NCBI GenBank assembly: GCA_002914845.1
Contig: JXTC01000004.1
Location: 1,015,203 to 1,079,202, forward strand
Direction of reading: 5' to 3'
Length of the DNA stretch: 64,000 nt
DNA from: Trema orientale
Taxonomy: Eukaryota > Streptophyta > Magnoliopsida > Rosales > Cannabaceae
Shown in pieces: positions 50,194-61,400 of this stretch. The notes below the pieces were generated by a model. That model worked only from the letters and a program-made list of their open reading frames with translations. It did no database searches and had not been told where the DNA came from. The position numbers and the translations under genes were made by a program. Each line of letters starts with the position of its first letter. Within the stretch, counting starts at the first letter, position 1.

Positions 50194-51405
50194 TCATGCC
50201 GCAGCCTCTTCATCCTCATCGGAAGCCGAATGGGTATCAGAAGAAGCAGAAGCTAAACCAAGGCTCTCCTCAACTTTCCTCCAAGAATTCAAGACATTAG
50301 GAGGGAACTTCTTTTTAAAAGTCCGGATCATTCCTTTTGCTTCCTTTATCTTCTTTTTCTTCACCAACCCCTCAACCAAATGCTTCAACGTGTTGAAATC
50401 CGGAATCTTATGCACCTGCACACTCTTCTTGAAAATCTTGTACCCCTTCTCAAAATCGTCATTCTTACACAAATAATATATCAAAGTCCTAAAAGTTGCC
50501 GCGTTCGGTTTACATCCATTTCCCTCAAGCCCCTCGTAAACTTTCTTAGCTTCATCCATCTTCCCACTCCTACAATAACAAGTCATCAAGTAATTGTAGC
50601 TGATGGTATCAGGTTTAAGCCCAGCATCGCTCATTTTATCAATCAAAGCCTTAACATTCTCCGGCTCGCCACCATGGGAATGCATAATCCTAACATTATA
50701 AGCCGCAACATCAACCTCACAACCCTTATCCACCATAGTCTTCCACAACTTCTCCGCCTCCTCAGCCTGGCCCTTCTTGTACAGAGCATCCACAATGGTC
50801 GTATACGTCACCGCAGTTATTTCAAGTCCATTCTTCTCCATCTCTCCCACAATCTCAATGGCCCTCTGAGGCGAACCCGCCTCGCAATACGCCTTGACCA
50901 ATATCCCATACGACACTTTGTCCGGCGTAACGCCGTATTTCTTTGGAATTTCGTCGAACAATTGGGGCACTTTATCAAACAGTTTCGATTGATTACAAGC
51001 CGATAAAAGGGAATTGAAAGAAATCACCGACCTGGGTGTGCCCAACTGGTCCATTTGGTCGAAGGTCCTCAAGGCGTGGTCGAACATTCCGGCTCGGCCG
51101 TACGATCGAATGAGAGTAGACAAGTAAGACTCTTGCTTGATTTTGGGATCTTTTTTATGGGACTCGATGAGGGCTTCGATATCGCCGAAGCGTCGGGATT
51201 TGGCGAGGCGGCGAACGGTGAGGTCCTGAGCGTAGCGGGAGATGGTAGGAGAGGAGTAGTGATCGGAGACTGAGGAGTAGATTTCGAGCGCTTTGTCTGG
51301 GTCATGCTCGGTTCGGAGCTTCGATTTCGCTTTCGAGATGGAGATTGCAGACTTCGCGGTCGTTGACAAGTGGCGGAGATGGCGAATGGAGGTTGAAGAC
51401 GACAT
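50194..51405 (-). CDS. P-class pentatricopeptide repeat protein, mitochondrial type
   Basis: An intronless frame of 403 residues. The N-terminus MSSSTSIRHLRHLSTTAKSA is rich in Ser, Arg and Thr and lacks acidic residues, as in a mitochondrial targeting peptide. From about residue 92 there are roughly seven 35-residue PPR motifs (for example YLSTLIRSYGRAGMFDHALR, SYGILVKAYCEAGSPQRAIE, YTTIVDALYKKGQAEEAEKL, SYNYLMTCYCRSGKMDEAKK), followed by a lysine-rich stretch and an acidic tail (SDEDEEAAA). No E or DYW domain is present, so it is P-class and not an editing factor. PPR proteins bind organellar RNA. Closest known relatives by content and position are At2g18520 and At4g36680 (from memory). Its upstream DNA is repeated at 51730-52020 and 56294-56890. 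Confidence 0.92.
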   Translation of the reverse strand: MSSSTSIRHLRHLSTTAKSAISISKAKSKLRTEHDPDKALEIYSSVSDHYSSPTISRYAQDLTVRRLAKSRRFGDIEALIESHKKDPKIKQESYLSTLIRSYGRAGMFDHALRTFDQMDQLGTPRSVISFNSLLSACNQSKLFDKVPQLFDEIPKKYGVTPDKVSYGILVKAYCEAGSPQRAIEIVGEMEKNGLEITAVTYTTIVDALYKKGQAEEAEKLWKTMVDKGCEVDVAAYNVRIMHSHGGEPENVKALIDKMSDAGLKPDTISYNYLMTCYCRSGKMDEAKKVYEGLEGNGCKPNAATFRTLIYYLCKNDDFEKGYKIFKKSVQVHKIPDFNTLKHLVEGLVKKKKIKEAKGMIRTFKKKFPPNVLNSWRKVEESLGLASASSDTHSASDEDEEAAA

Positions 51406-51437
51406 TTCTAGGGTTTTGGAGATTCAGTGCTGTGGCT

Positions 51438-52020
51438 ATAATTGGGGAAGAGCAAGTTCTGAGACGAGGAAGTGTTTGCAGCCTTGTAGGGTTTTAGAGG
51501 TGGTTTTAGATTTTAGCTTGGCTTATTTCGGGTGTCGTTTTTCGTATTTAGTGTCGTTTGTGTGTTTCTTATTTTTTAATTATTATTGGTATTTTTTTCC
51601 ATCTCATGTTAAAAAAAACGTCGATGTCGTCTTAATTGGAGTAGGACAAGCATTTTCGTTGCATGGCAACACTATCATCTCTCATTGTCGAAATGATTTA
51701 TGAATATGAAATTGAATAATATAGAATAGAAGAGGTGGTTTTGGACTTTTAGTTTGGCTTATTTTGGGTGTCGTTTTACGTGTTTGGTGTTTTTTCTTTT
51801 TTTTTTTTGAGAAAGTGTTTGGTGTCGTTTGCGTTCTTTTTCTTTTTCTTTTCTTTACGTCGAGCCAAAAAGTAGATGTCGCCCTTTCTGTTTTCTCTCT
51901 GGAGATGTCGCCTTAGTTGGTTTAATGGTGTTGGACTCGCACTTTCATGCCATGGTAAGACTCCCGTGATTATCGAAATGGGTAAAAATTCAATAATATG
52001 CAAATAAGATAAAATTTTCG
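51438..52020. repeat. PPR upstream region with internal tandem copy (duplication unit A, left part)
   Basis: ATAATTGGGGAAGAGCAAGT at 51438 starts a segment that recurs at 56294. Within this copy, GAGGTGGTTTTxGA...TTTGGCTTATTT...GGTGTCG (about 51498-51720) is repeated again at about 51732-52020. The first copy lies directly upstream of the PPR start codon and so contains its leader and promoter. Confidence 0.85.
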
Positions 52021-53220
52021 GTAGGATTTCGAATTTTTTTTAAATATATATATATATACTAGTGACAAAATCACGTGCGTGACCCATTGTTTTTCTTTAA
52101 AATATTATATATAAATATAATTTAATTACTATAATTCAAATTTTATATTATTTAGTATCGCTTGCTAAGAATAATTCAGTGAAGAAAAATAGAAAATTAA
52201 GAAAACAATAACAAAATTTAAAAAAAAAAAAGAAGTTTATCTGTTTCATATTTATATAAAAAATAATATTAAATTTATCATATAAAAAAAGGATCAATTT
52301 AATATTTATTTATGTAAGATCAATTTTGGGTGGCAGTGTATCTATTTGGGATTGCCAAAATGGACAATTAGAAACAGGGTTGGATATATATGAACGTGTA
52401 GCCGCCATTGAAATGCGTCATTAGTTTTACATAGCTTCTTTTTTTTTTTTTTTTTTTTTTGAGTACTCTGATGGTCTTGAATTGAGGTTAATTGGTGAAG
52501 GTGACGTTGGCGAGAGTTTGGCTTGGGACCCTCGTAGAGAAGGTTACATTTTGAGTGCTTCATTGGCTCATAACATAAGTTTGTGGGATTTGTCTGCTCT
52601 GCCTCAACCAAAAACGCTCTCTCTAGTCCATGTTTTTGGGGTATTTTAATGTAAATAAGACAAAAAAAAAATAAAAGAATATTTTAAAAAGCGACCAAGC
52701 AGCTCCTTATTCCATCTGTTTATTCTTTTTTCTATAATAGTAATAGATATATTCGAGCCTTGAATATTAAAAAGAGAGAAATTTAGGAGACTTGACTTTA
52801 AGAAAAGCCTAGTATGTCTTTTATGGGAATCATGTTTTGTACATGGCAACTAATTGATAACAGAGATAATTATATTTTTATATATTGTATTTTGACAGTT
52901 TTTTTAGTTCATATTTTACTTGTTGAATATTATTAATATTGATCTTTATATTTAAAATTTGTAACAATTTATATCTCTATGGTTAAACAATGATTTTGAC
53001 CAATAAGTTTACCAAAATAAAATAGTAAAGTATATATTTTTTAACTTTAAAATGGTGTTTTAATAAATTCAATAGTCAAAATTAAGGTTTGATCCAAAGA
53101 GATTATAAATATGTTACAAGTTTTAAATCAGAAAGCATACAAATTATAAATTGAGCAAGTTAAAACGCATGTATACTCTTGATAATATATCAAGAAAGTA
53201 TAAAATGGGTGAAAAACAAG
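52021..53220. other. Intergenic DNA around the WD40 fragment
   Basis: Apart from the fragment at 52461-52648, AT-rich DNA with no gene and no recognised element. Confidence 0.45.
52461..52648 (+). pseudogene. Fragment of an MSI-type WD40 protein gene
   Basis: Open translation without stops over about 60 residues: ELRLIGEGDVGESLAWDP, then RREGYILSASLAHNISLWDL, then SALPQPKTLSLVHVFGVF, ending at TAA. This matches one WD repeat of the MSI1/MSI2-3 histone-binding family (pattern L.GH..EGYGL.W...EG.LLSGS....ICLWD). There is no start, no flanking repeat and no splice context; a T run of about 22 bases precedes it. It is an isolated gene scrap present only in duplication unit A. The family assignment is by eye. 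Confidence 0.55.
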
Positions 53221-54338
53221 GGATATCATGGAGGAGGCGGGAGGAATAATCTGTGCAACCAAAATTCTTCAATTATAAATATTTTCTGGATGAAAGCTTT
53301 GGATATCTGGACCCAAAAAAAAAGGTTGAAAATAAGTTAAAAGGAGAATAAATGGAACTGGGAGAGAAGAAAAACCGGATTATTGCCAAACTTCTTAGAA
53401 CCTATTCATATTTTCTTGTACGAGGCTGCGGCGGAGCACATTGTTTCAAGAAAAGAGATTCAATCATCAAGCATGTTTATCTATTAATCATGATGACATA
53501 TTGACATTATCCTAGTAAAAAGCACTGAAGTCCCCAAATAATTCTTACACCAACCCACCATTTGCTTCAGCACCGTTTTTGCATAAAAGAATTAGATGCA
53601 ATGAAAAGTTAAATGGCACTTACTATTTCACCAGTGCGGGAGAAAAGAGATTATCATGACTTGTCTAAATTAATAGCTTTGCTACTTGCATTAACCAACC
53701 AAACAAAAAACAGACGTACACCAATTCATTTGGTATGCTACAAACGACATCAAACTAGCTATTTCGGAACAATTGAGAGAGAAGTATCTTTTGAGTTCCA
53801 TCTATGTAACTAGACAAAGAACTATGCATCATAATCCCCCTCAGCGAACTTATCCTCTGGATAAAACACGGCCACAACTTGCTTCCCAGCAAATTTTCTT
53901 CGATTCAACCCTTCACGGGCTTTCGAAGCGCCTTCCACTTCTGCATACTCAAGAAACACCTGAAAGTTTCTTGAAACGAAACAACAAAAGAGTCTATTAT
54001 ATGTGCAGAAGAGTCAAATTAATATAAAAGTTGTTACAAAATTCACTAGTGTACGTATTTTTTTGACAGTGGCTACCTTCTGTATCATTCAAAGCACGTA
54101 CTAGGCCATTCAGAAAATTTCAATAGTACGTAGTAAAACAATCCCAACATACCTTCCCCACTCCAGGAACAAGAATTTTCAAAATGAGTAAGTTCTATGA
54201 ATAGAAGAAATGAATCCAAGGCGAATTCAGATATAGGTCATCATGATTAATAAATATAATGTGTCAAATTTACTATGCTGCTTTCTTGACTTCTTTTATG
54301 TTTTTCCAGATATGTCCTGTACTTTTTTTAACATATAT
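53221..54338 (-). pseudogene. Duplicate of the U2AF65 3' end, last exon intact in frame
   Basis: The segment 53959-53822 is a copy of the last U2AF65 exon: same 138-bp length, AG acceptor in front (TTTCAG), open frame, stop TAG. It encodes VFLEYAEVEGASKAREGLNR and then RKFAGKQVVAVFYPEDKFAE. By hand count it differs from the real exon at about 14 of 138 bases, giving 8 residue changes and 4 silent changes. The exon before it survives only as a stub (PGVGKV with donor at 54152). Most of that exon and the whole preceding one are missing. DNA at 54240-54330 matches U2AF65 intron sequence at about 59715-59800. The flank below 53822 matches 57680-58478. It lies about 4.5 kb downstream of the real gene end, on the same strand. 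Confidence 0.85.
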
Positions 54339-54347
54339 ATTTAAAAA

Positions 54348-55092
54348 GGTTTTTTATTACCAAAACCCCCTCGACTCAGAATAATTCCGTAAAATTAACC
54401 ATGAACTCAATTTTTTAGAACAAAAACCCCTAACCTCGGAACAATTTACTAAAATTAACCTTAATTTCAATTTTTTAGAACAAAATCCCTGAAGTCCCCT
54501 AATATTAGAGTAAAACCCCTTGAAATCTCCTAATATTAGTTTTGTTAGGAAAAAAAAATGTTTATGTTAGTTTTTTTTTTTACTGTTAAGTCCTTATTCT
54601 CTTATTTATGGTTTTTACGTCCTCAGTGTTATTATTTTTATTGTATTTTTATTTTGTATTTCCCCAATTCTTTTTTTATTTTTTTAAATAATAATTTCCC
54701 TTTATTTTCAATTTTAACACTGCTGAGATGAGCACCTTTTGGGTAAGTACTAATTGACAATAATTTTGGATAGAAAATATTAAAAGAGATTAACGTGAAA
54801 CAAAAAATAATACTGAGGGTCTAAAAGTTATAAATAAGAGAATGAGGACACTTAACAGTAAAAAAAAAAACTAATATAAACATTTTTTTTTCTAAGAAAA
54901 CTAATATTATGAGACTTCAGGGGGTTTTGCTCTAATATTACGGGACTTCAGTGGGTTTTGCTATAAAAAATTGAGTTCAAGGTTAATTTTACTAAATTGT
55001 TCCGAGTTCAGGGGGTTTTGATTTAAAAATTGAGTTCAGGATTCATTTTATTAAATTATTCCGAGTTCAAAGAGTTTTGGTAATAAAAAGCC
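54348..55092. mobile_element. Mutator-like fold-back element, 745 bp
   Basis: Long inverted repeats of more than 200 bp: the left arm starts GGTTTTTTATTACCAAAAC and the right arm is its near-complement ending GTTTTGGTAATAAAAAGCC. It is flanked by a perfect 9-bp target duplication ATTTAAAAA (54339-54347 and 55093-55101). Long inverted arms plus a 9-bp duplication fit a non-autonomous Mutator-like element. The arms contain several repeats of a unit with AACTCAATTTTTTA. No coding content. Confidence 0.85.
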
Positions 55093-55117
55093 ATTTAAAA
55101 ATTTAGAAAATGGGCAT

Positions 55118-55781
55118 TGTTGTGTAAATTATGAACATAAGTGCACGTATCGAACAAATAGTAAAGATAATGAGTAAAGTATTGTTCCCATAATTAAATT
55201 GATTTTACTAACTAACGAATTGTGCTAATCCTAATTTTATTTGAATAAACGAAAAGAAGGTTTATAATAAAATCAAACAAATAAAAGCTAAACATTCTTA
55301 ACAATGTTTATACATAATATTGTCAGTAAATTTCTGTAATATAATCATTAATCTTCTTCAAACATTAATAATTTAATTTAATAAGCAAGGTCATACATCT
55401 GATAAGAAATTCATAAGTGTTGAACAAAACTCGTAGATATCTCTATCTTGTAACAATCTCATGGTAATTTGATCATAACAAATTTAATCATAACCTCTCG
55501 GTCTCAAATCAAATTTCTAAATTATGCAAAAGTTGGCAGACATTCATAAGCATTAAGTACAAATCAAAATTACTCAATATTTATGAATAAACATCAATTG
55601 AATTGAAAATTAAGAGAATTTTAACATCATAATGTGGCTACATCTTCACACTAGAAAAGTAAATTAGTTCATACTAGAAATAAAAAAAAATCCTAAACAT
55701 CATTCTAAACATGAGTAGAGAGAAGAATAGAACAAAAACCCGAAGTTGAATCAACAACATTCTGTCTCCAAGTTGCCAATC

Positions 55782-55826
<45 letters not shown>

Positions 55827-56290
55827 CACGGCTCAAAAGTCTCTCCAATACGGCCTAAAAAGATCTATTTATAAGCTTTGAGACTTCTTGATCAAAAAGG
55901 TAAGTTTGCCTGAAAATTGCTAATCATTACTCGTCGTAGTGCCTAGGCGCTACTTCGAAAGGCTGACTTCATCAGAATGTAGTGCTGTGGCGCTATAGTC
56001 TCTGATTTTCTTATGAAATTACTCTGTTTCTAGCATTGCAGCGCTTCAACTATAGTGCCTAAGCACTATACTTTCTGCCTAACTTCTACAACGAACTTTT
56101 TTAAGCACCTTTAGACCTTCATTGAACATTCATAAAACCTTTCCTTGCACTTAAACAACTCCATGTCCCTCTGTTTTGATATACCCAAAATTTTCAACCA
56201 AAACACACATAAAACTTACAAAGAATTTCAAGAATTAACCTAAAACCGAGCTTAGAAGAAGCTTTACAAGTGAATAAAATTAACTTATCA
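55118..56290 (-). mobile_element. Solo LTR, 1173 bp, minus orientation, with target duplication
   Basis: Starts TGTTGTGTAAATT, ends AACTTATCA, and is flanked by the 5-bp duplication GGCAT (55113-55117 and 56291-56295). Read on the minus strand it has an LTR-like TATA box (GCTTATAAATAGATC near 55880) followed by a CT/GA-rich leader; the (CT)n tract is at about 55782-55820. No internal retrotransposon sequence flanks it. It sits at the join between the two units of the segmental duplication. Superfamily not determined. Confidence 0.8.
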
Positions 56291-56293
56291 GGC

Positions 56294-56890
56294 ATAATTG
56301 GGGAAGAGCAAGTTCTGAGAGTAGGAAGTTTTGTAGGGGTTTAGAGGGATGGTTTTAGTTTGGCTTATTTTGTGTGTCGTTTTAGGTATTTGGTGTCGTT
56401 TGCATGCTTTCTGTTTCTTTCTATCTTGAATTGGAAAGTAGATGCCGTCTTAGTTGAAGTTGGATTCGGACTTGCATGACATCTCTGCTTACCGAACTGA
56501 ATAACATACAAATAAGGGATAATTGCAAAAAAATATCCTGAAGTTTAGGTGTTCTTAAACCCTGAAGTTTGGACTCTGCAAAATAATACCCTGAGATTAA
56601 AAATTTCTGAAAATTAATACCCTGGACAGATTTTTTAACCAATTTTAAGAACAAAAAAATAATAATATCCTCCATTAGAACAAGATTAATTCATATTATT
56701 CATCTTAATTTTGAGAATATTATTATATTTTATCAGTTAAAAATCAACACAGGGTATTAATTTTCAAAAATTCGTAATCTCAGGGTGTTATTTTACAGAA
56801 TCCAAACTTCAGGGTTTAAATTGCATAACATCCAAACATGAGGGTATTTTTTTGCAGTTATCCCTACAAATAATATAAAACTTTCAGCTT
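56294..56890. repeat. Second copy of the PPR upstream region (duplication unit B)
   Basis: ATAATTGGGGAAGAGCAAGT at 56294 repeats 51438, and GTTTGGCTTATTTTGTGTGT and GGTGTCGTTTGCATGC follow in the same order. At 56516-56864 it is interrupted by a Mutator-like element; the match resumes at AATATAAAACTTTC (56872), corresponding to about 52000-52015. No PPR coding sequence is attached. Confidence 0.85.
56516..56864. mobile_element. Mutator-like MITE, 349 bp
   Basis: Inverted ends GGGATAATTGCAAAAAAATA and its complement (TTTTTTTGCAGTTATCCC), with a perfect 9-bp duplication TACAAATAA (56507-56515 and 56865-56873). The arms extend inward for more than 100 bp (CCTGAAGTTT and complements). Non-coding. 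Confidence 0.88.
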
Positions 56891-56974
56891 TACTTGATTT
56901 TTTTAATAAAAAAGAAAAACAAACCCACTACTTTTCGTTTGTTGAAACCAAGAATTTTACTTCAGGATTTCAGA

Positions 56975-57595
56975 ATTAAGTAGACAATTATCACTTTTTC
57001 CAAATGCTTAACTAAATTTACTACCACTATTAGATTCTACCACTTTTGGGAAGGAATTAGTCAAGAATTCATCAAGAATCCGTCAAAAGTTTATTAAGAA
57101 TCTGTCAAGATTACTACTGAGTCAAGAATCTATTAAGAATCTGTTAAGATCATCAAGAATTCATCAAAAATTCATCAAGAATTTATTTTAAAAAAGTGAT
57201 ATGGTGGTAGATTTAATTAATGAGGAAAAAAAAGTGGTATTCACCTAATTTATTCGAATTGTAAAAAGTCTGGACCCTCAATTAGTAAAACGAACGAAAA
57301 TTGGGTTAAGTAGACAACTACCACTTTTTTCAAATGTTTAACTAAATTTACCACCACTATTAGATTCTACCACTTTTGGGAGGGAATTAGTCAAGAATCT
57401 ATCAAGAATTCATCAAGAATCCGTCAAGAATCCATCAAGAATCTGTCAAGATTACCACTAACGTCAAGAATCTGTCAAGAATCCGTCAAGAATTCGTCAA
57501 GAATTCATCAAGAATTCATTTAAAAAAGTGGTATGGTGGTAGATTTAATTAATGAGGAAAAAAAAAGTGGTATTCACCTAATTTTTTCACGAAAA
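56975..57595. repeat. Two direct copies of a MITE-like unit with a TCAAGAATC minisatellite
   Basis: The copies (about 56977-57255 and 57306-57585) each begin TTAAGTAGACAA and end with AAAGTGGTATTCACCTAA, which is partly inverted relative to the start. Between the ends both carry a run of units such as GTCAAGAATCC, about ten in number and different in each copy. The copies are about 329 bp apart. The superfamily is open; a TTA/TAA target site is possible but not shown. Confidence 0.65.
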
Positions 57596-58478
57596 TTTAG
57601 GGGACAATTAACTCTCCTTTAATAAAAGCCCAATTTTAAAGCCCAATAAAGAAAAATCGTATCCGCTGCAAGGGTATCAATATCATCAAGGCGGCGGGAA
57701 GAAATTTTGTACATACAAAATTCCTTTAAGCAATCATATAAATGGAGGAAATCAAAATTCTTGCAAGTAATTGTATATATGGATGAAAACACGACTATCT
57801 TGACTGCGAGCAAAAGGAGAATAAACGATAGGGTTAGTTTTTTTTTTTTTTTTTTGAGGTCACGATAGGGTTAGTTTTGACCAAAAAAAAAATACCGTTA
57901 AGTACAAATTTTTGTAGGTCTAACACTGTTGAATCCAAATCACCCAATACCCAATTTGTACACAAAAGATAGACATTTTAAATGTAAAACTATAATTCTG
58001 CAAAAGCTAAAAGATAACGTTAAAACCGTAAAAGTCCATAAATTAGAGTAAATTGCAATTAACCCTAAACAAAATAAAAATCGTATTCACTCCAAAATGC
58101 TTAGTACCTAGTCTTATCCATTTGTACCTTAAATCATATAATGACAATAAAGCAATAAACATACTTCATTATAGAATTCCTACAAACTGTCTCATTTAAT
58201 TGAGCACTGTTTTGCATAATTGAATTAGTTTCTATGAAAAATTATCACATTACAATATCAGCAATACGAGACGAGAGACTATAACTTGTCCGAGTTTTGT
58301 TACTTGCATTAACTAGCCAGAAAAGACAGAAACCAATTCATTTAGTTTAGTTTCAAATAGTATACGGTACACATGACATCAATCTATTGTGGAACAAAAG
58401 ACGAAAACTAACTAAACCGAAAGAAAACTGTCCTTTAAGTTCCATCTATCTAAGTAACTAGACAAATAACTAGAACAA
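57596..58478. other. 3' flank of U2AF65
   Basis: Should contain the 3' untranslated region of U2AF65. The part from about 57680 matches, with gaps, the flank of the duplicate exon at 53228-53821 (shared ACTTGCATTAAC, ACCAATTCATTT, AGTTCCATCTAT). The text at 57840-57860 is a T run. Confidence 0.55.
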
Positions 58479-61400
58479 CTAGCCATCATAATCCCCCTCA
58501 GCAAACTTGTTCTCTGGATAAAACACGGCCACTACTTGGTTCCCACCAAATTTTCTTCCATTTAACCCTGCACGGGCTTTCGAAGCGCCATCCACTTCTA
58601 CATACTCGAGAAACACCTGGAAAGAAAGAACATAAGAATCGATCAAGCAGAATTGTCAGATATAAAAACTGTCCCTTAGCTTAATATAAAATTCACTAGC
58701 TTTTTGGCAAGCTCCCTTCTCTATCATTTAAAACACACTACAATGGCCAATACAGAAAATTTAGATAGCAATGACATAATTAAATTAAAACGTACCTTCC
58801 CTACTCCAGGGGATGGTTCACCGTCCGCTCTAGGTCGAGGGATCACCACTCCCACCAAAGGACCTGCAGAACAAAGGAGTACAAAATCAGTAAATTCTAT
58901 GAATAGATGAAAAGAATCCAAGTGAAATCAGATAGAAGGTCATGGAGGCTTCTGTCTGTATGTTAGGCCTGATTCTTTATAGCAGAATGTGGGACAACAA
59001 AAAGGCTGTAAAACAGAAAGATATAACACAGAAAAAAGAAAAAATTAATATGATGCGACCAACTTGGCAAGCTACTAAAGTTTAATGAGACAAAAATCAA
59101 CTAGATAGCAAGATAAGAAAAGTTACCAAATTTTTCGCCCTCCTGTTTCATGTCTTCCATGATGTCTTCGTATTCCTCGTCATCTCTTAGCTCATCTGCA
59201 GAAACCACTTGAGTGAGACATATGACCTTGGAGGGTGCCACACCAACAGCAGCACCAGGTTGTTGCAACAACATGAATCTCTGCAAAGAACAAAATTAAG
59301 AGTGGAACTGAGAGATACAGAGGCTAAAGACAAATATAAAGTTACTAATAGACATTATAAAATTTAAAGGTCATTGAGGGGGGAAAAAAAATTAAGACAG
59401 AAAACATTTCAGTGCAATTCATAAAACATAACGCATCAACTTTAGAAACTGAAGGCAACCAATACAAAGCATGCTTCTGAATCTTGATGGACAGAAACAC
59501 GATTTACTGAATGCATCACATGCAAAAAAAAAAAATGTTGATCAGCAACCAAAAGGAATTGTACAGAACACAAAAACAAGAACACAGCAACCCACAGCCA
59601 AAAAGAAAGAAAACCATATGAAGAAGGGTTCAGAGAAGTATAAGACCAACCACAGAAAAGAAAGCTGAAGAGGACCAAAATATAAAACACAAAGATAGTA
59701 ATGAGGACAGACTGGATTAGATAATAAACATAGCGTGTCAAATTTGCACTGCTTGCTTCTTTTATGTTTTTCAACATATGTCCTGCCCTCTTTTTTTGTA
59801 TACAGAAGTTCAGTAAAGAAAATTCGATCAACTATGTCTGCATAATGATACTCCTTTAACTGCACGAGCTAGTTTATTTTTAAAAGGAAACAAATCTGAG
59901 AAGAAAAAATAAAATAAGACTTGCCTTCATGATATCCCTCCAACATAAAATTTTGATACATACAAGAGGCTTGGCCCTAAATTATCATTATTTTGAATCA
60001 AGAATTTTGTTTTAGGGGGTCTCGAAACACCCTTCCCTTGTGTCAGTGAACAGGGGCTCCACGTAGAACACGCACGGGGTCTCACTCTCATATGTTGAGT
60101 TCATCAGTAACAGTCACCCCGAGAGTGTCATAGCAGAGCTTTTTCGTTCTTTCTTTTTTTTTTTCTTTTTTTTTGAGGGGAGAGCTTTTTCGTTCTTGGT
60201 TTATTTAATGCATATATAATGCACAAAAATTAGGTATTTCACGGTATTTTTCATTTTGGTTCATGATTTGACAACTTCACAAACTAAATTTATGAGCACA
60301 GAAGGATTTCAACCTACCTGCAATGCAATCTGCTGCTGCGCATGTAATAACACACTCTCTTGTTCAGGTTTGGGCTGGTTAGCACCTTGGTTAGCCCGTC
60401 TAACAGTGAGGGTCTTATCACCCATTTTAATTCCATTCAAAGCTGCACATGCTATGTCCGTGACTGAAAGATCTTGGTAAACACAAAAGGCATAGCCTTT
60501 TGAATTTCCCGTTTCTCTGTCTTTCACTAAATCAAAACCCCTCAGTGGGCCAAAGGACTCCAGCAACTCTTTGATCTGTGCTTCTGTGAAGTAATACGGT
60601 AACCCACCCACAAAAATGCGATCAGGACCCTCGAGCCCACCAGCAGAACCTGGTGTAAGCCCAACAGCAGCCAGGTTCAGATTGGGATTGGGTTGGCTTG
60701 GGCCAAGAGTAGCAGCGAGAGAAGGATTGTAATCACTAGGTCTCCTCACCTTAACAGGGGCTCCCTGCATTTAAGAGTAAAATAAAATCAAACAGGTGAT
60801 TACAATGCAAAGCAATATGAACAACAACAGTGCTAGAAAAGCCCCATATCTAAACACGCACACATACACACAAAAGAGAAGATGGAATACCTCAAAAATA
60901 ATCCCATCCAGGGCCATTGCATTACTGGCCTCCTCAACAGATCTCATCTCCACGAAGGCAAACTTCTTTTCATGGTTAATATAAACATTTACAACAGCAT
61001 CCCCTGCATAAACAAATGAAAAATAATCAGACCTAAACTAGTAATTATGCACATGGACTAAGATCAAACATCAACATACCTGGACCAGCAGTGTTTCCTC
61101 CAATTGCAGCCATCACCTGACTGAAAAATGTTGCAACAGACTGCAGCAGAAACAATGCAATCTCAAATTAATCACTGAATGAAAAAACTTACTCATATGC
61201 AAGAAAATTATTGAAATTATCAGTAATAATAATATTTTAAAAGAGAAGTTTCTAGGAGGTGGAGGAAGCACCAAGCGATCAATCATTAATCATGAACTTC
61301 AGTAATAACTCTAACATGTAATGAGAACGAGGACAAGATAGAAAATAACAGTTCCTAAATTCTACAAGGGAACCTTTAATTTAACTCCACAGGAAAAAGT

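Noticed and set aside
50380..51006. Plus-strand open frame of 208 residues
   Set aside because: Antisense of the PPR gene, with no family resemblance.
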